Assembly: GCA_900546005.1 (NCBI GenBank)
Contig: URBJ01000070.1
Span: 1 to 12,064 of the forward strand
Length of the DNA stretch: 12,064 nucleotides
Direction of reading: 5' to 3'
From: an uncultured Alistipes sp.
GTDB taxonomy: Bacteria > Bacteroidota > Bacteroidia > Bacteroidales > Rikenellaceae
Within the stretch, counting starts at the first letter, position 1. Each line of letters opens with the position of its first letter. Under the pieces are notes generated by a model that ran no database searches, was not told the origin of the DNA, and saw only the letters and a list, made by a program, of their open reading frames with translations. The position numbers and the translations under genes are program-made. This document shows, piece after piece, positions 1 through 6,831 of this stretch.

Positions 1-1
1 T

Positions 2-193
2 GAATCTAAATTCTACTGCTTCGGCGGTATTGAGACTTCTGGCAGACTTAATACATATATTCGATCGGACGGTGATACTGTGAACGTTTTGCTGGCGGCA
101 GCGGCCTATAACTTCAAAAATCTGCGAGATACTGTATCAGAACAATATTTCGCAAAAATGGGCTTTTTAAAGGGTAACTACATACCCATCTGA
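2..193 (+). CDS. C-terminal fragment of probable IS5-type transposase
   Basis: The window opens inside an open frame that runs 63 codons to a TGA; its beginning lies outside the window. The stretch GDTVNVLLAAAAYNFKNLR resembles the C-terminal end of IS5/IS1182-type DDE transposases, where a GD-x-x-N-x-LLAA-x-A-x-N segment follows the catalytic glutamate region. The RLNTYI segment just before it sits where such enzymes usually have a GRNYLKG-like motif. The catalytic residues would lie upstream, so it is not possible to tell whether the element is complete. No terminal inverted repeat could be assigned after the stop, because the left end is not visible. The family assignment rests on motif memory only; an unrelated mobile-element protein remains possible. 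Confidence 0.55.
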   Translation, partial: ESKFYCFGGIETSGRLNTYIRSDGDTVNVLLAAAAYNFKNLRDTVSEQYFAKMGFLKGNYIPI

Positions 194-482
194 CCTTAAA
201 AAGATTCCGATTTATCCCGTTCCTACACAAAGGTCGCGAACGGCGACCGCCTCCGACAAGGTTGCCCTACGGTTCGGGCGAAAAAATCGCAAAGAGAATC
301 GTACTTTCTCTGCTTGTCTTTGTGCATCTATTATTGGCAACCGCTGCTACATCTGCTCTTCTGGCTTCTGTTGGGAACTGTTCTTTTCCGTTTCGTCTTA
401 CTGTTGCTTTGGAAACAACGCATCCTGATTCTGAACTTTGCGGTTATCTATTTTTTATTCTGTAACGCTTAAAATTATTCTT
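194..482. other. Non-coding accessory stretch after transposase fragment
   Basis: No convincing gene is seen here. The stretch contains a short perfect hairpin at 232-248 (GGTCGC, five-base loop, GCGACC) with no T-run on either side. An open frame with no start codon, about 278-471, would encode a very hydrophobic, leucine-rich peptide. A plausible promoter for the next gene lies at 408-440. The right end of the insertion element probably lies in the first part of this stretch, but its boundary cannot be placed. Confidence 0.5.
408..440 (+). promoter_or_regulatory. Probable Bacteroidetes-type promoter for the small gene at 483
   Basis: TTTG at 408-411 and GAACTTTG at 433-440 are separated by 21 bases. 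This matches the -33 TTTG / -7 TAnnTTTG pattern with one mismatch in the -7 box. Transcription would start shortly before the ATG at 483, leaving a leader of roughly 35 bases. Confidence 0.45.
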
Positions 483-674
483 ATGTCAAACTATAACCGA
501 TACAAGAAAGCCGGATACGAAACCCGAGAAGATCACCTGAATGATCTGGCTGTGCGATACAATATCAATCCGATGATCATATCGGCATTGGCTGAAATTC
601 TGGGAGATGAGGAAGACTTCGATGGACTCATCCCTGCAATCGAAGATATGGACGATCTGATTCCGGCTGACTGA
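483..674 (+). CDS. Small acidic protein of unknown function (63 aa)
   Basis: The ATG at 483 opens a 63-residue frame. An in-frame start at 438 would add only a low-quality hydrophobic leader that overlaps the -7 element, so 483 is preferred. The protein starts with a basic, tyrosine-rich segment (MSNYNRYKKAGYETRE), continues into a predicted helix around residues 17-40, and ends in a strongly acidic tail (DEEDFDG, then EDMDD). No catalytic motif is seen. The composition suits a small DNA- or partner-binding accessory protein, but no family could be named. It has a plausible promoter just upstream and is followed after 83 bases by another small gene on the same strand. It lies in the accessory DNA between a transposase fragment and a tRNA gene, which suggests mobile-element or island cargo. 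Confidence 0.65.
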   Translation: MSNYNRYKKAGYETREDHLNDLAVRYNINPMIISALAEILGDEEDFDGLIPAIEDMDDLIPAD

Positions 675-757
675 TCCTGTATTTCATGCGAAAATAGACA
701 TACAGACCGGCTTTGGATCGGCCTTAACAGTTTCATAACCCTTTAATAGTTGAAATC

Positions 758-931
758 ATGGCAACTGGACAAGAAAGAAAACAGACACGCACCACCAACT
801 TTATCAAAACGGGAGAGGTTAAAGAGCAATCTGAAATCTTCGATGAGTTCGGCATCGCATCGAGCCCGATCGAAAGCCTGCTCCGGAGGGAACAGGACGA
901 TGATAGCCATTTTTTATATCACTTGAGGTGA
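758..931 (+). CDS. Small hypothetical protein (57 aa), possibly truncated
   Basis: An ATG at 758 opens a 57-residue frame ending in TGA at 929-931. The product starts hydrophilic and basic (MATGQERKQTRTTNFIK), with an acidic middle (GEVKEQSEIFDEFGIAS) and a charged end (LLRREQDDDSHF). There is no signal peptide, membrane segment or recognised motif. It follows the 63-aa gene on the same strand with an 83-base gap and could share its promoter. The abrupt end, about 200 bases before the tRNA gene, may mean that this is the surviving N-terminal part of a longer mobile-element protein. Codon choice looks like that of a normal gene (for example AAA for Lys and mixed Arg codons), but a gene this short is hard to prove from one sequence. 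Confidence 0.5.
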   Translation: MATGQERKQTRTTNFIKTGEVKEQSEIFDEFGIASSPIESLLRREQDDDSHFLYHLR

Positions 932-1088
932 TCAAACGGTAAACTGATGAATGTATGTATTCTTCCGAAAAACTTTCATTTGATTCGAAGGAGGAGTAAT
1001 CTTATATCATTTAATTTATAATGATTTTTTGTTTGCATCTATTTCACACAATGACGTCAGTAAAACATCAGTAACAGAAGCACAAGAA
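932..1088. other. AT-rich gap between small genes and tRNA terminator
   Basis: This AT-rich stretch has no supportable gene. A purine run at 987-998 (AAGGAGGAGTAA) looks like a ribosome binding site but is not followed by a start codon at a useful distance. The only open frame, 947-1021, is 24 codons and has no support. Confidence 0.5.
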
Positions 1089-1123
1089 TAAAAAAACAGG
1101 TTAGAAATTCAATCTAACCTGTT
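1089..1123 (-). terminator. Intrinsic terminator after tRNA-Pro
   Basis: A perfect 11-bp inverted repeat (AACAGGTTAGA at 1095-1105, TCTAACCTGTT at 1113-1123) has a 7-base loop. Read leftward, it is followed by a run of six T (1091-1096). It lies 13 bases beyond the tRNA 3' end and so terminates the tRNA transcript. Confidence 0.85.
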
Positions 1124-1135
1124 GATTTTCACCAG

Positions 1136-1210
1136 TCGGGGTGACTGGATTCGAACCAGCGACCACACGCCCCCCAGACGTATACTCTAACCGGGCTGAG
1201 CTACACCCCG
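1136..1210 (-). tRNA. tRNA-Pro (anticodon GGG)
   Basis: Read on the minus strand, the gene folds into a full cloverleaf. The 7-bp acceptor stem CGGGGTG/CACCCCG pairs perfectly with discriminator A. The D stem is GCTC/GAGT with one G-T pair. The anticodon stem is TACGT/GCGTG with two wobble pairs, around the loop CTGGGGG. The T arm is GCTGG-TTCGAAT-CCAGT. The anticodon GGG reads proline CCC/CCT codons. The 3' CCA is not encoded, as is common in Bacteroidetes. It has its own upstream promoter and downstream terminator. The 3' end faces the accessory DNA on the left, so this could be an insertion boundary, although no duplicated 3' end was found inside the window. Confidence 0.95.
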
Positions 1211-1225
1211 AGCTCTAAAGCAGTG

Positions 1226-1256
1226 CAAATGTAGAACAAAAAATGTTTCCTGCAAA
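1226..1256 (-). promoter_or_regulatory. Promoter of tRNA-Pro
   Basis: On the minus strand, TTTG (1253-1256) is followed after 19 bases by TACATTTG (1226-1233). This is an exact match to the Bacteroidetes -33 TTTG / -7 TAnnTTTG promoter. The start site would fall a few bases before the tRNA 5' end at 1210. It lies directly after the stop of the GRE gene, so the tRNA is transcribed independently. Confidence 0.8.
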
Positions 1257-1282
1257 ATTTAAACTGATATTTTTCGAAATAT

Positions 1283-3535
1283 TTACACCACTTGCTGTGT
1301 CCGCTGGATCACCATATCCTGCCACTCCTTACACAACGTCGTAAAGCGTGCCGACCAACCCGCTACACGTACCGGCAAGTTCGGATAACGATCCGGATGC
1401 ATCTGCGCATCGATCAACGTCGCCGTATCCACCACATCCACATGCATGTAGAAGCCCCCCTTGTCGCGGAACGTCTTCATCAATCCGACCAAAGCCACCA
1501 CACCGTTTTCATCTTTCACCGAATCCGGCAACACCTTCAGCTCGATCGTCGCTCCGTTCGGACAGCGCGTGAAATCCAACTTACAGTATGAGTTCAGCAC
1601 CGCTGTCGGTCCTTTTCGGTCACTTCCGGGAGTAGGAGAGCAGTTCGTCGCAAGAATATCACCTACTCGGCTGCCTTCCGGTGTTGCTCGACGCATCATG
1701 CGCCAATCCACTTCCCGTCCGAACGTACTGATGCCGCAAGGACGTTTCACGCCGTTACGCTCTTTCACCTGCGCAACGATATTCGAATAATCATTGAATA
1801 CCCGAACCATCATCTCGTCGCTTTCGGCGTTGTCGTTGCCATAAAATTCGAACCGGTTCTGCACCAGACGGCGCAAACCTTCGCTGCCCTCCCAGTTTTT
1901 CCGCAGAATATCGATAAAATCGTTCAATTCAATGTACCGCTCCTCAAACACCAACTTTTTAAGGACCTGAAGACTATTGGCCGTATCGCTGACTCCTCCG
2001 TAGTGGATCCCGTTCACCGTATATTTCGGTCCGCGTTCGGCATACCCCAAACCTTTTTCGATACACCCCTCGACAAACATCGAAACCAGCGGATTTGGTG
2101 TCACATGATCCTGCCAACTGTTATCGAGAGCCGTCTGCAGATTATTGACATCCTTATCTAATTCGACCACGAAAGACTTGTAGAGCGATTCAAAATCGGT
2201 ATAGGCCAACGGTTCGTTCCGATCGAGCTTCAAGGCCCGGAACAGGGGTTGCATCATATCGGTCGGGGAGTAGATAAATGCCGTTTTCCCGGGAATGATC
2301 GCCTCCCAACACCCGTCGTTGGTAAATTCGCGAGCCTCCTCTTCGGGGTATCCGAACTTGATCAAACCGTCGATCACCACATTCTCGTTGTACACCGACA
2401 CGATCCCTCCTCCGAAACGCTGCACCTCGGCAATCCGCCGATAGAGCTTTTCCGGGGTCTTGTCGCCAATACGTACGGCAATGGGGTAGTCGCTGATATG
2501 CAACTCCTCGACCACATCCAGCACCAAATAGGTCAGTGCATTGGTCACCTCTTTCCCGTTTCGGTCAATTCCGCCGAGTATGATATTCTGATAGAACTGA
2601 GCGTCTCCCGTAGCGTTGTGTTCCCCGATCCATTCGGTTCCCTTGATCCAGAAATGGGCCACCAATTCACGGGCTTCATCCAACGTAAGCGTCCCGTCAT
2701 TCAGATCCCGTTCCAGATAGGGATAAAGCATCCGATCAAAACGTCCGATTCCCGACCAGTTGCCCATCAGCCGGAAGAAGGCATACATCGACCACAACGA
2801 TTGGATTGCCTCCCGGAAATTGCGCGGTGGATTCTCCGGCACATGTTCCAACGTCTCGATGATGTTTCCATAGAACTTCTGCTCCTCGGCCGATGCTTTT
2901 TGCTGCATCTCCTTGAGCAGTTCCACGTTTCGCTGTTGCCAAACGGTGGCTGCATCCAGTGTCAGCAGCATCGATTGCAGCAGGTCGGTCCCGTGATCAT
3001 CCAGTCCGCCCCGGTTCAGCCGTTCTTCTATCTCTGCCCGCAGGCCTTTGTATCCCGTGTTCAACACCTTTTCGAAACCAACGGTCGTATGGCTGATCGA
3101 GCTCATCTTGAGCAGTGGAGTTACGTGTTGAGCTCCCTCGCGGAGCGTAGCCGAACCCACGATCAGCTCTCCGGGCAGAATCCGCAACGGAGCATTCCGC
3201 GCAATACTCATCGCTGCATATCCGTACTTCATGTTGTTTGACAGCGAGGTGTCCCGCCCTTCGGGAAAATCCCAGTTGGCATAGCTCAGATTCCGTCCAT
3301 GCTCTCCGGAGAGACCAATCTGGGCCAAGTGGTGGGTAATGTCGCTCAATCTTCGGGGCGATTCGGGGTGCCATGCACGGCCCCAATTATACAAAGGGTC
3401 ACACGCACTCTTCACATCCGTATTCGTGGTACTCTCTGCAAAGAGATTTTTATTCAGGCCTACGAACAGGGCACACAACCCGAGTGAAGATCTTTTCAAG
3501 AATTCGGCACGTGAAATTCGTTCTTTCTGGTTCAT
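1283..3535 (-). CDS. Glycyl radical enzyme (PFL-like) with export-like N-terminal leader
   Basis: This 750-residue protein belongs to the pyruvate formate-lyase/diol dehydratase superfamily, whose members cleave C-C, C-O, C-N or C-S bonds by radical chemistry under anaerobic conditions. The PFL fold is seen in ILPGELIVGS (119-128), IGRFDRMLYPYL (263-274) and PTPGSDRKGPTAVLNS (634-649). The thiyl cysteine is C409 in GCWEA, with the expected base E411. The glycyl radical site is G726 in VRVAGWSARF (722-731). C409 is not doubled (no CC), so this is not a true formate acetyltransferase. GCWEA differs from the GCVEP of glycerol, choline and isethionate enzymes, so the substrate is unknown. Residues 1-34 form a leader: SRAEFLKRS, then hydrophobic LGLCALFVGL, then LFA-ES. 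It looks like a Tat signal with the second Arg replaced by Ala. A GTG at residue 41 could be an alternative start that removes it. No activating radical-SAM gene lies nearby. It follows a reductase gene by 157 bases. Confidence 0.9.
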   Translation of the reverse strand: MNQKERISRAEFLKRSSLGLCALFVGLNKNLFAESTTNTDVKSACDPLYNWGRAWHPESPRRLSDITHHLAQIGLSGEHGRNLSYANWDFPEGRDTSLSNNMKYGYAAMSIARNAPLRILPGELIVGSATLREGAQHVTPLLKMSSISHTTVGFEKVLNTGYKGLRAEIEERLNRGGLDDHGTDLLQSMLLTLDAATVWQQRNVELLKEMQQKASAEEQKFYGNIIETLEHVPENPPRNFREAIQSLWSMYAFFRLMGNWSGIGRFDRMLYPYLERDLNDGTLTLDEARELVAHFWIKGTEWIGEHNATGDAQFYQNIILGGIDRNGKEVTNALTYLVLDVVEELHISDYPIAVRIGDKTPEKLYRRIAEVQRFGGGIVSVYNENVVIDGLIKFGYPEEEAREFTNDGCWEAIIPGKTAFIYSPTDMMQPLFRALKLDRNEPLAYTDFESLYKSFVVELDKDVNNLQTALDNSWQDHVTPNPLVSMFVEGCIEKGLGYAERGPKYTVNGIHYGGVSDTANSLQVLKKLVFEERYIELNDFIDILRKNWEGSEGLRRLVQNRFEFYGNDNAESDEMMVRVFNDYSNIVAQVKERNGVKRPCGISTFGREVDWRMMRRATPEGSRVGDILATNCSPTPGSDRKGPTAVLNSYCKLDFTRCPNGATIELKVLPDSVKDENGVVALVGLMKTFRDKGGFYMHVDVVDTATLIDAQMHPDRYPNLPVRVAGWSARFTTLCKEWQDMVIQRTQQVV

Positions 3536-3627
3536 TGTGGATAAGTTTTAGGTCGGTCGGAAACGATACTTACGCACGCTTACCTCTACCGAGGCAATCA
3601 CGTACAAGCTCTTGTGGCGAATATACA

Positions 3628-3676
3628 AATAATTATCGGTAAATCAAACAACAAGAAAGATTTACCGATAATTATT
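3628..3676. repeat. Perfect 18-bp inverted repeat between reductase and GRE genes
   Basis: The arms AATAATTATCGGTAAATC (3628-3645) and GATTTACCGATAATTATT (3659-3676) are exact reverse complements around a 13-base, A-rich loop. The repeat begins 16 bases after the reductase stop and ends about 90 bases before the GRE start. In RNA it would form a long A-U-rich hairpin without a clean U-run, so it is a poor intrinsic terminator. It could instead act as a partial terminator, an mRNA-stabilising hairpin that sets the ratio of the two products, or an operator for a dimeric regulator of the GRE gene. Confidence 0.85.
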
Positions 3677-3692
3677 CTTCGCTGGCTTAATA

Positions 3693-4862
3693 TTATAGGG
3701 CCAGTTTGTAGATATTGTAGACATCCTCTACCTGAAGGTGTCGGAAATGGCCCACTCCGTCACGGCCGGCCAGACATCTTTCGGCCATCAGTCGCAGATG
3801 TTCTTCGCCGATCCCCACATCGCTTAACCGCGTCGGCAACCCCATCTTCCTGTACCAGCTTTCGAGGCGGTCGATCATTTCGAAAACGATCTGCTCCTTG
3901 TCGTCGAAGGCCAACGACACGTCGAATACCCGTACGGCAAACTGCACAAACTTATCGATGTCGGTTTTATAGACATACTTCATCCACGCCGGGAAAACGA
4001 TCGACAGTCCGGCACCGTGTGCAATGTCGTACTGAGCACTCAATTCGTGTTCGATATCATGGCTGGCCCAATCACCGATCCGCCCCATATTGAGCAGATT
4101 GTTGTGTGCAACGGTTCCGGTCCACATGATTTCGGCCCGGATGTCGTAGTCGGTCGGGTGGGCCAAAGCCATCGGGCCGTGATAGAGAATCGTCCGGATT
4201 GCCCCCTCAATCAACCGATCGGTAAAATCGACGTGTTTCACCGTCGTGAAATAACGCTCCATCAGGTGAGCCACAATGTCCGAACAGCCGTTGGCAATCT
4301 GATTGGCCGGCATCGAAAAGGTCACCTCGGGATTCATCAGTGCGAATTTCGGAGTCAGATACTCGCTTCCGATGTATCGTTTATAGTTCTCCTCTTCGTT
4401 GGTAATCACCGAGCTGTCCGACGATTCGGATCCGGCCGCAGGAATCGTCAGTACGACACCCACCGGAAGTGCACCCTCGATCTGCTTGTTCTCATCGAGA
4501 TAGTACTCCCATATATCCTCTTTGCAACATACTCCGGCGGCAATCGCTTTCGACGAGTCGATCGTACTGCCTCCACCGACTGCCAGAATAAAATCGATAT
4601 CGTGCTCCTTGCATAATTCGATTCCCTTACGCACGAGCGACAACCGCGGATTGGGCTGTACGCCTCCCAACTCAACAAAAAAGAGGCCTTCGGCCTGTAA
4701 CGAAGTGACCACGCGATCATACAATCCGTTGCGTTTGATCGAACCTCCGCCATAATGCAGCAAAATCCGCTTTCCGTATCGGGCAACCTCTTTCCCCACA
4801 CTATTCTCTACACCCTTACCAAAAATAATCCGGGCCGGGTTGTAATATTCAAAGTTTATCAT
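3693..4862 (-). CDS. Iron-dependent alcohol dehydrogenase (YqhD/BdhA-like aldehyde reductase)
   Basis: This 389-residue protein of the group III iron-containing alcohol dehydrogenases reduces aldehydes to alcohols with NAD(P)H in the cytoplasm. It begins with the family pattern YYNPARIIFGKG. YGGGS (37-41) matches the segment of YqhD that contacts the NADPH phosphate, and GGGST (96-100) binds the pyrophosphate. The metal ligands appear complete: D195 and H199 (DIVAH), H268 (DWASH) and H282 (AHGAG). The length is normal and the start agrees with the family. It sits 60 bases after the lipoprotein gene and 157 bases before the GRE gene on the same strand. By analogy with glycerol dehydratase plus 1,3-propanediol dehydrogenase, it may reduce the aldehyde made by the GRE. 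That link is inference; a general detoxifying aldehyde reductase is the alternative. No clear promoter was seen in the 60-base gap. Confidence 0.92.
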   Translation of the reverse strand: MINFEYYNPARIIFGKGVENSVGKEVARYGKRILLHYGGGSIKRNGLYDRVVTSLQAEGLFFVELGGVQPNPRLSLVRKGIELCKEHDIDFILAVGGGSTIDSSKAIAAGVCCKEDIWEYYLDENKQIEGALPVGVVLTIPAAGSESSDSSVITNEEENYKRYIGSEYLTPKFALMNPEVTFSMPANQIANGCSDIVAHLMERYFTTVKHVDFTDRLIEGAIRTILYHGPMALAHPTDYDIRAEIMWTGTVAHNNLLNMGRIGDWASHDIEHELSAQYDIAHGAGLSIVFPAWMKYVYKTDIDKFVQFAVRVFDVSLAFDDKEQIVFEMIDRLESWYRKMGLPTRLSDVGIGEEHLRLMAERCLAGRDGVGHFRHLQVEDVYNIYKLAL

Positions 4863-4922
4863 AATTTCTTGTCTTTCTGATTTATCACAATCCTTATTTA
4901 AATTACTTCAGTCCGCTGTCAA

Positions 4923-5591
4923 TCACTCTTCGACCAAAGTCAGCGTCGGTCCGTCCGTAACGGTCAGAACCGCCTCCGATCCTTTACCCCGTAAATCCAT
5001 CATCTGATTACCGTAACCATAACCGCTTCCTGTTACATACTGGGGCAGATCAAAGGGCGTACCGTCAAAGGTCACACGAGCCATATCCCGTTCGAACACA
5101 ACCTCTACATGATACGCCTGCTCCGTTTTCCCATCCGTTCCGACAAAGGTCACATAAATCGGATAGATGTCTTCGATGTAAAGCGTCTTGCCTCGCTGTT
5201 CCACGACCCACTCGCCATCGACCATCCGTACATTTTTCGTATCGTCATCCTCCACATTCCACACACGCTCTCCTCCGGGCAAGGTTCGCCGATCCAGCAC
5301 ATCGGTCTCTTCCTGACCGGGCAAAAAAAGTTCAACCCGCGAAGAGTCGGCACTAAAGACCATATAAGCCGCATACACCGCTCCGCTATCGGCCGGAGTG
5401 ACCGAAACCAGTTTAACGCCCGTTTCGAACGGACGGATACAATCCTGCCTCACTTCCGACCATACATAGCCGGCCGAAGCGATACACCCGTGCTCATCAT
5501 GGTCGGATCCCGTTTCCGTTCCGTTTTTTCCCGAATTTCCGGCGCATCCACACAGCAGACACGCCACAGTCAATAAACATTCAATTTTCAT
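4923..5591 (-). CDS. Putative lipoprotein with cysteine-pair domain (222 aa)
   Basis: The N-terminus is a type II signal peptide: a short hydrophobic stretch ends in the lipobox LCGC, with C16 the lipidated cysteine. A flexible Gly/Ser/Asp-rich linker follows. Next comes a compact motif GCIASAGYVWSEVRQDC (35-51) whose cysteines C36 and C51 could form a disulfide. The rest is predicted beta-rich and acidic, with segments such as AYMVFSADSSRVELFLPG (74-91) and the pattern WNVEDDDTKNVRMVDGEWVVEQRGK. No enzymatic motif was recognised. It should sit in the periplasm or outer membrane; the residues after C16 (AGNSG) are not the acidic run typical of Bacteroidetes surface-export signals. It lies 37 bases after yccF and 60 before the reductase, all leftward, so co-transcription is possible. 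A functional link to the GRE is unproven. Confidence 0.8.
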   Translation of the reverse strand: MKIECLLTVACLLCGCAGNSGKNGTETGSDHDEHGCIASAGYVWSEVRQDCIRPFETGVKLVSVTPADSGAVYAAYMVFSADSSRVELFLPGQEETDVLDRRTLPGGERVWNVEDDDTKNVRMVDGEWVVEQRGKTLYIEDIYPIYVTFVGTDGKTEQAYHVEVVFERDMARVTFDGTPFDLPQYVTGSGYGYGNQMMDLRGKGSEAVLTVTDGPTLTLVEE

Positions 5592-5628
5592 CCCGCACTG
5601 TTTTTATGATATATGTTTGACTCTTGCG

Positions 5629-6003
5629 CTAATAGCTGATAATATCCCTGCCGAAGGGTGTAAATGCCAACGACATCAGTTTGAAATGCTGCCGACCGAA
5701 CGGGATTCCGATAATCGTAATACACAACAGCACCCCGAAAACCAAATGGGTGAGAGCGATCCATATCCCTCCGAAAATCAACCACAAAAGGTTCATGACG
5801 GCCGACAGGCACCCCGAGCCCTGTTCGGTCACAACCGTACGCTGTCCGAACGGAAACAGCGCCAGCACGCCCAATTTAAAAGCCTGAATCCCGAAAGGAA
5901 TCCCCACGATCGTAAGGCACAACACAATCCCGCCGAAGATGTACTCTATGGACACGAGTAATCCGCCGAACAAAATCCAAATAATATTACCCAGTATATT
6001 CAT
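5629..6003 (-). CDS. yccF: YccF-domain inner membrane protein
   Basis: This 124-residue protein is almost entirely hydrophobic. It consists of two similar halves, about residues 4-53 and 70-118. Each carries the YccF signature: a WLLFGG-like start, a long membrane segment and the motif GIPFG (34-38 and 99-103), followed by KLG or KLMSLA and then PFG. YccF proteins are inner membrane proteins of unknown function. The start is well supported by a strong ribosome binding site, GGAGGAGG (6010-6017 on the minus strand), and a consensus promoter upstream. It is slightly shorter than the E. coli protein. It is the first gene of the leftward group and is divergent from grpE. Confidence 0.9.
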   Translation of the reverse strand: MNILGNIIWILFGGLLVSIEYIFGGIVLCLTIVGIPFGIQAFKLGVLALFPFGQRTVVTEQGSGCLSAVMNLLWLIFGGIWIALTHLVFGVLLCITIIGIPFGRQHFKLMSLAFTPFGRDIISY

Positions 6004-6236
6004 ACCGATCCTCCTCCGTTTTTAAATTCGACTTGTGTACAAAGATAGCACTATTTGCTTCCGTTCAAAATCCACAGCAAATGATTGTCCAAACATTTCG
6101 ATACGATCCTGCGGAAATATATCGCATCCCGAATTCTTTTGTTGGGATATTTTGATTTACTTTGCGTTCTATTACCCGCACTCGTCGTTGGTATATTATT
6201 TGCGATACCTATCGGAGGATAAAAAAGTCTAAACGA
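6004..6236. other. Divergent intergenic region between yccF and grpE
   Basis: This 233-base region carries the yccF promoter at its left end. For grpE, several TTTG-containing stretches (6157-6164 and 6195-6202) resemble a -7 element, but none has a -33 box at the right spacing, so the grpE promoter cannot be assigned. A GGAGGA-like stretch at 6214-6219 is too far from the grpE ATG to be a normal ribosome binding site. No complete heat-shock CIRCE inverted repeat is present. Confidence 0.5.
6040..6069 (-). promoter_or_regulatory. Promoter of yccF
   Basis: On the minus strand, TTTG (6066-6069) is followed after 18 bases by TATCTTTG (6040-6047), an exact -7 TAnnTTTG match. A leader of about 30 bases carries the GGAGGAGG ribosome binding site. 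It may also drive the lipoprotein, reductase and GRE genes downstream. Confidence 0.75.
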
Positions 6237-6827
6237 ATGACACATACAAAAATGAAAGAGAAAAACATTGATAAAGAACCTATTAAAGAAGAACAGAAGG
6301 TTCAGGAAGAGAATATAGAAGAAAAGGTGAACGAATCAAACGCTGACAATGTGTCAGAGGATAGCGCAGAACAAAATGCCAAATCGTCAGAGGTGGCAGA
6401 CGAAGCGAGCGAGTGGAAAGATAAATATCTGCGTCTGGTTGCGGAGTTCGACAACTACCGCAAACGTACGCTCAAAGAGAAAATGGATCTGATCGCTTCG
6501 GGTGGCGAAGATGTTATCAAATCGTTGCTTGCCATCATGGACGACATCGATCGGGCACTCGATGCCATGACCAAATCGAATGACATCGAGGCGATCCGTC
6601 AAGGTATCATGCTGATTCACCAGAAACTGCTCGATACGCTTCATGCCAAAGGCGTGGAAGAGATCTCGGCCATCGGTCAGGAGCTCGACACGGATCTGCA
6701 TGAAGCCGTGGCCAAATTCCCCGTAGCGGAAGAGGAGAAAAAAGGCAAGGTGATCGATGTGGTACAGAAAGGATACAAGCTCAAGGATAAAGTGGTTCGA
6801 TTCGCAAAAGTTGTAGTGGGAGAATAA
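6237..6827 (+). CDS. grpE: GrpE, nucleotide exchange factor of DnaK
   Basis: GrpE dimers release ADP from the chaperone DnaK in the cytoplasm and so reset the folding cycle. From the ATG at 6237 the product has 196 residues. The acidic, Glu/Lys-rich N-terminus (1-56) is disordered, as is usual. A long dimerisation helix follows with the signature AEFDNYRKR (69-77). The C-terminal beta domain has LHEAVAKFP (154-162) and ends with [20 protein letters not shown]. The open frame extends further upstream, but those residues (MRSITRTRRWYI and on) are not GrpE-like, so 6237 is chosen; an ATG 15 bases later is also possible. The stop is four bases before dnaJ, so the two are translated together. No HrcA-type operator was seen. 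Confidence 0.95.
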   Translation: MTHTKMKEKNIDKEPIKEEQKVQEENIEEKVNESNADNVSEDSAEQNAKSSEVADEASEWKDKYLRLVAEFDNYRKRTLKEKMDLIASGGEDVIKSLLAIMDDIDRALDAMTKSNDIEAIRQGIMLIHQKLLDTLHAKGVEEISAIGQELDTDLHEAVAKFPVAEEEKKGKVIDVVQKGYKLKDKVVRFAKVVVGE

Positions 6828-6831
6828 TACA

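Noticed and set aside
232..248. Six-bp GC-rich hairpin as the terminator of the transposase gene
   Set aside because: No T-run follows on either strand; it is listed only as a small hairpin within the non-coding stretch.
278..471. A hydrophobic, leucine-rich open frame in the same frame as the transposase fragment
   Set aside because: It has no start codon and no ribosome binding site, and it overlaps the likely promoter of the next gene. The hydrophobicity reflects a T-rich strand.
979..986. Eight bases (GATTCGAA) shared with the T arm of tRNA-Pro, as a possible attachment-site remnant
   Set aside because: The match is short and centred on the palindrome TTCGAA, so chance is enough to explain it.
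947..1021. A 24-codon open frame with an internal purine run
   Set aside because: Too short, no promoter or properly placed ribosome binding site, no recognisable peptide.
2249..3241. A 330-codon open frame antisense to the GRE gene
   Set aside because: It lies wholly inside a well-supported gene on the other strand, has no family motif, and its composition follows from the codon bias of the real gene.
6040..6060. A TAGCACTA stretch resembling half of a CIRCE heat-shock operator
   Set aside because: The second arm GAGTGCTAA is absent, and the site overlaps the leftward yccF promoter instead.
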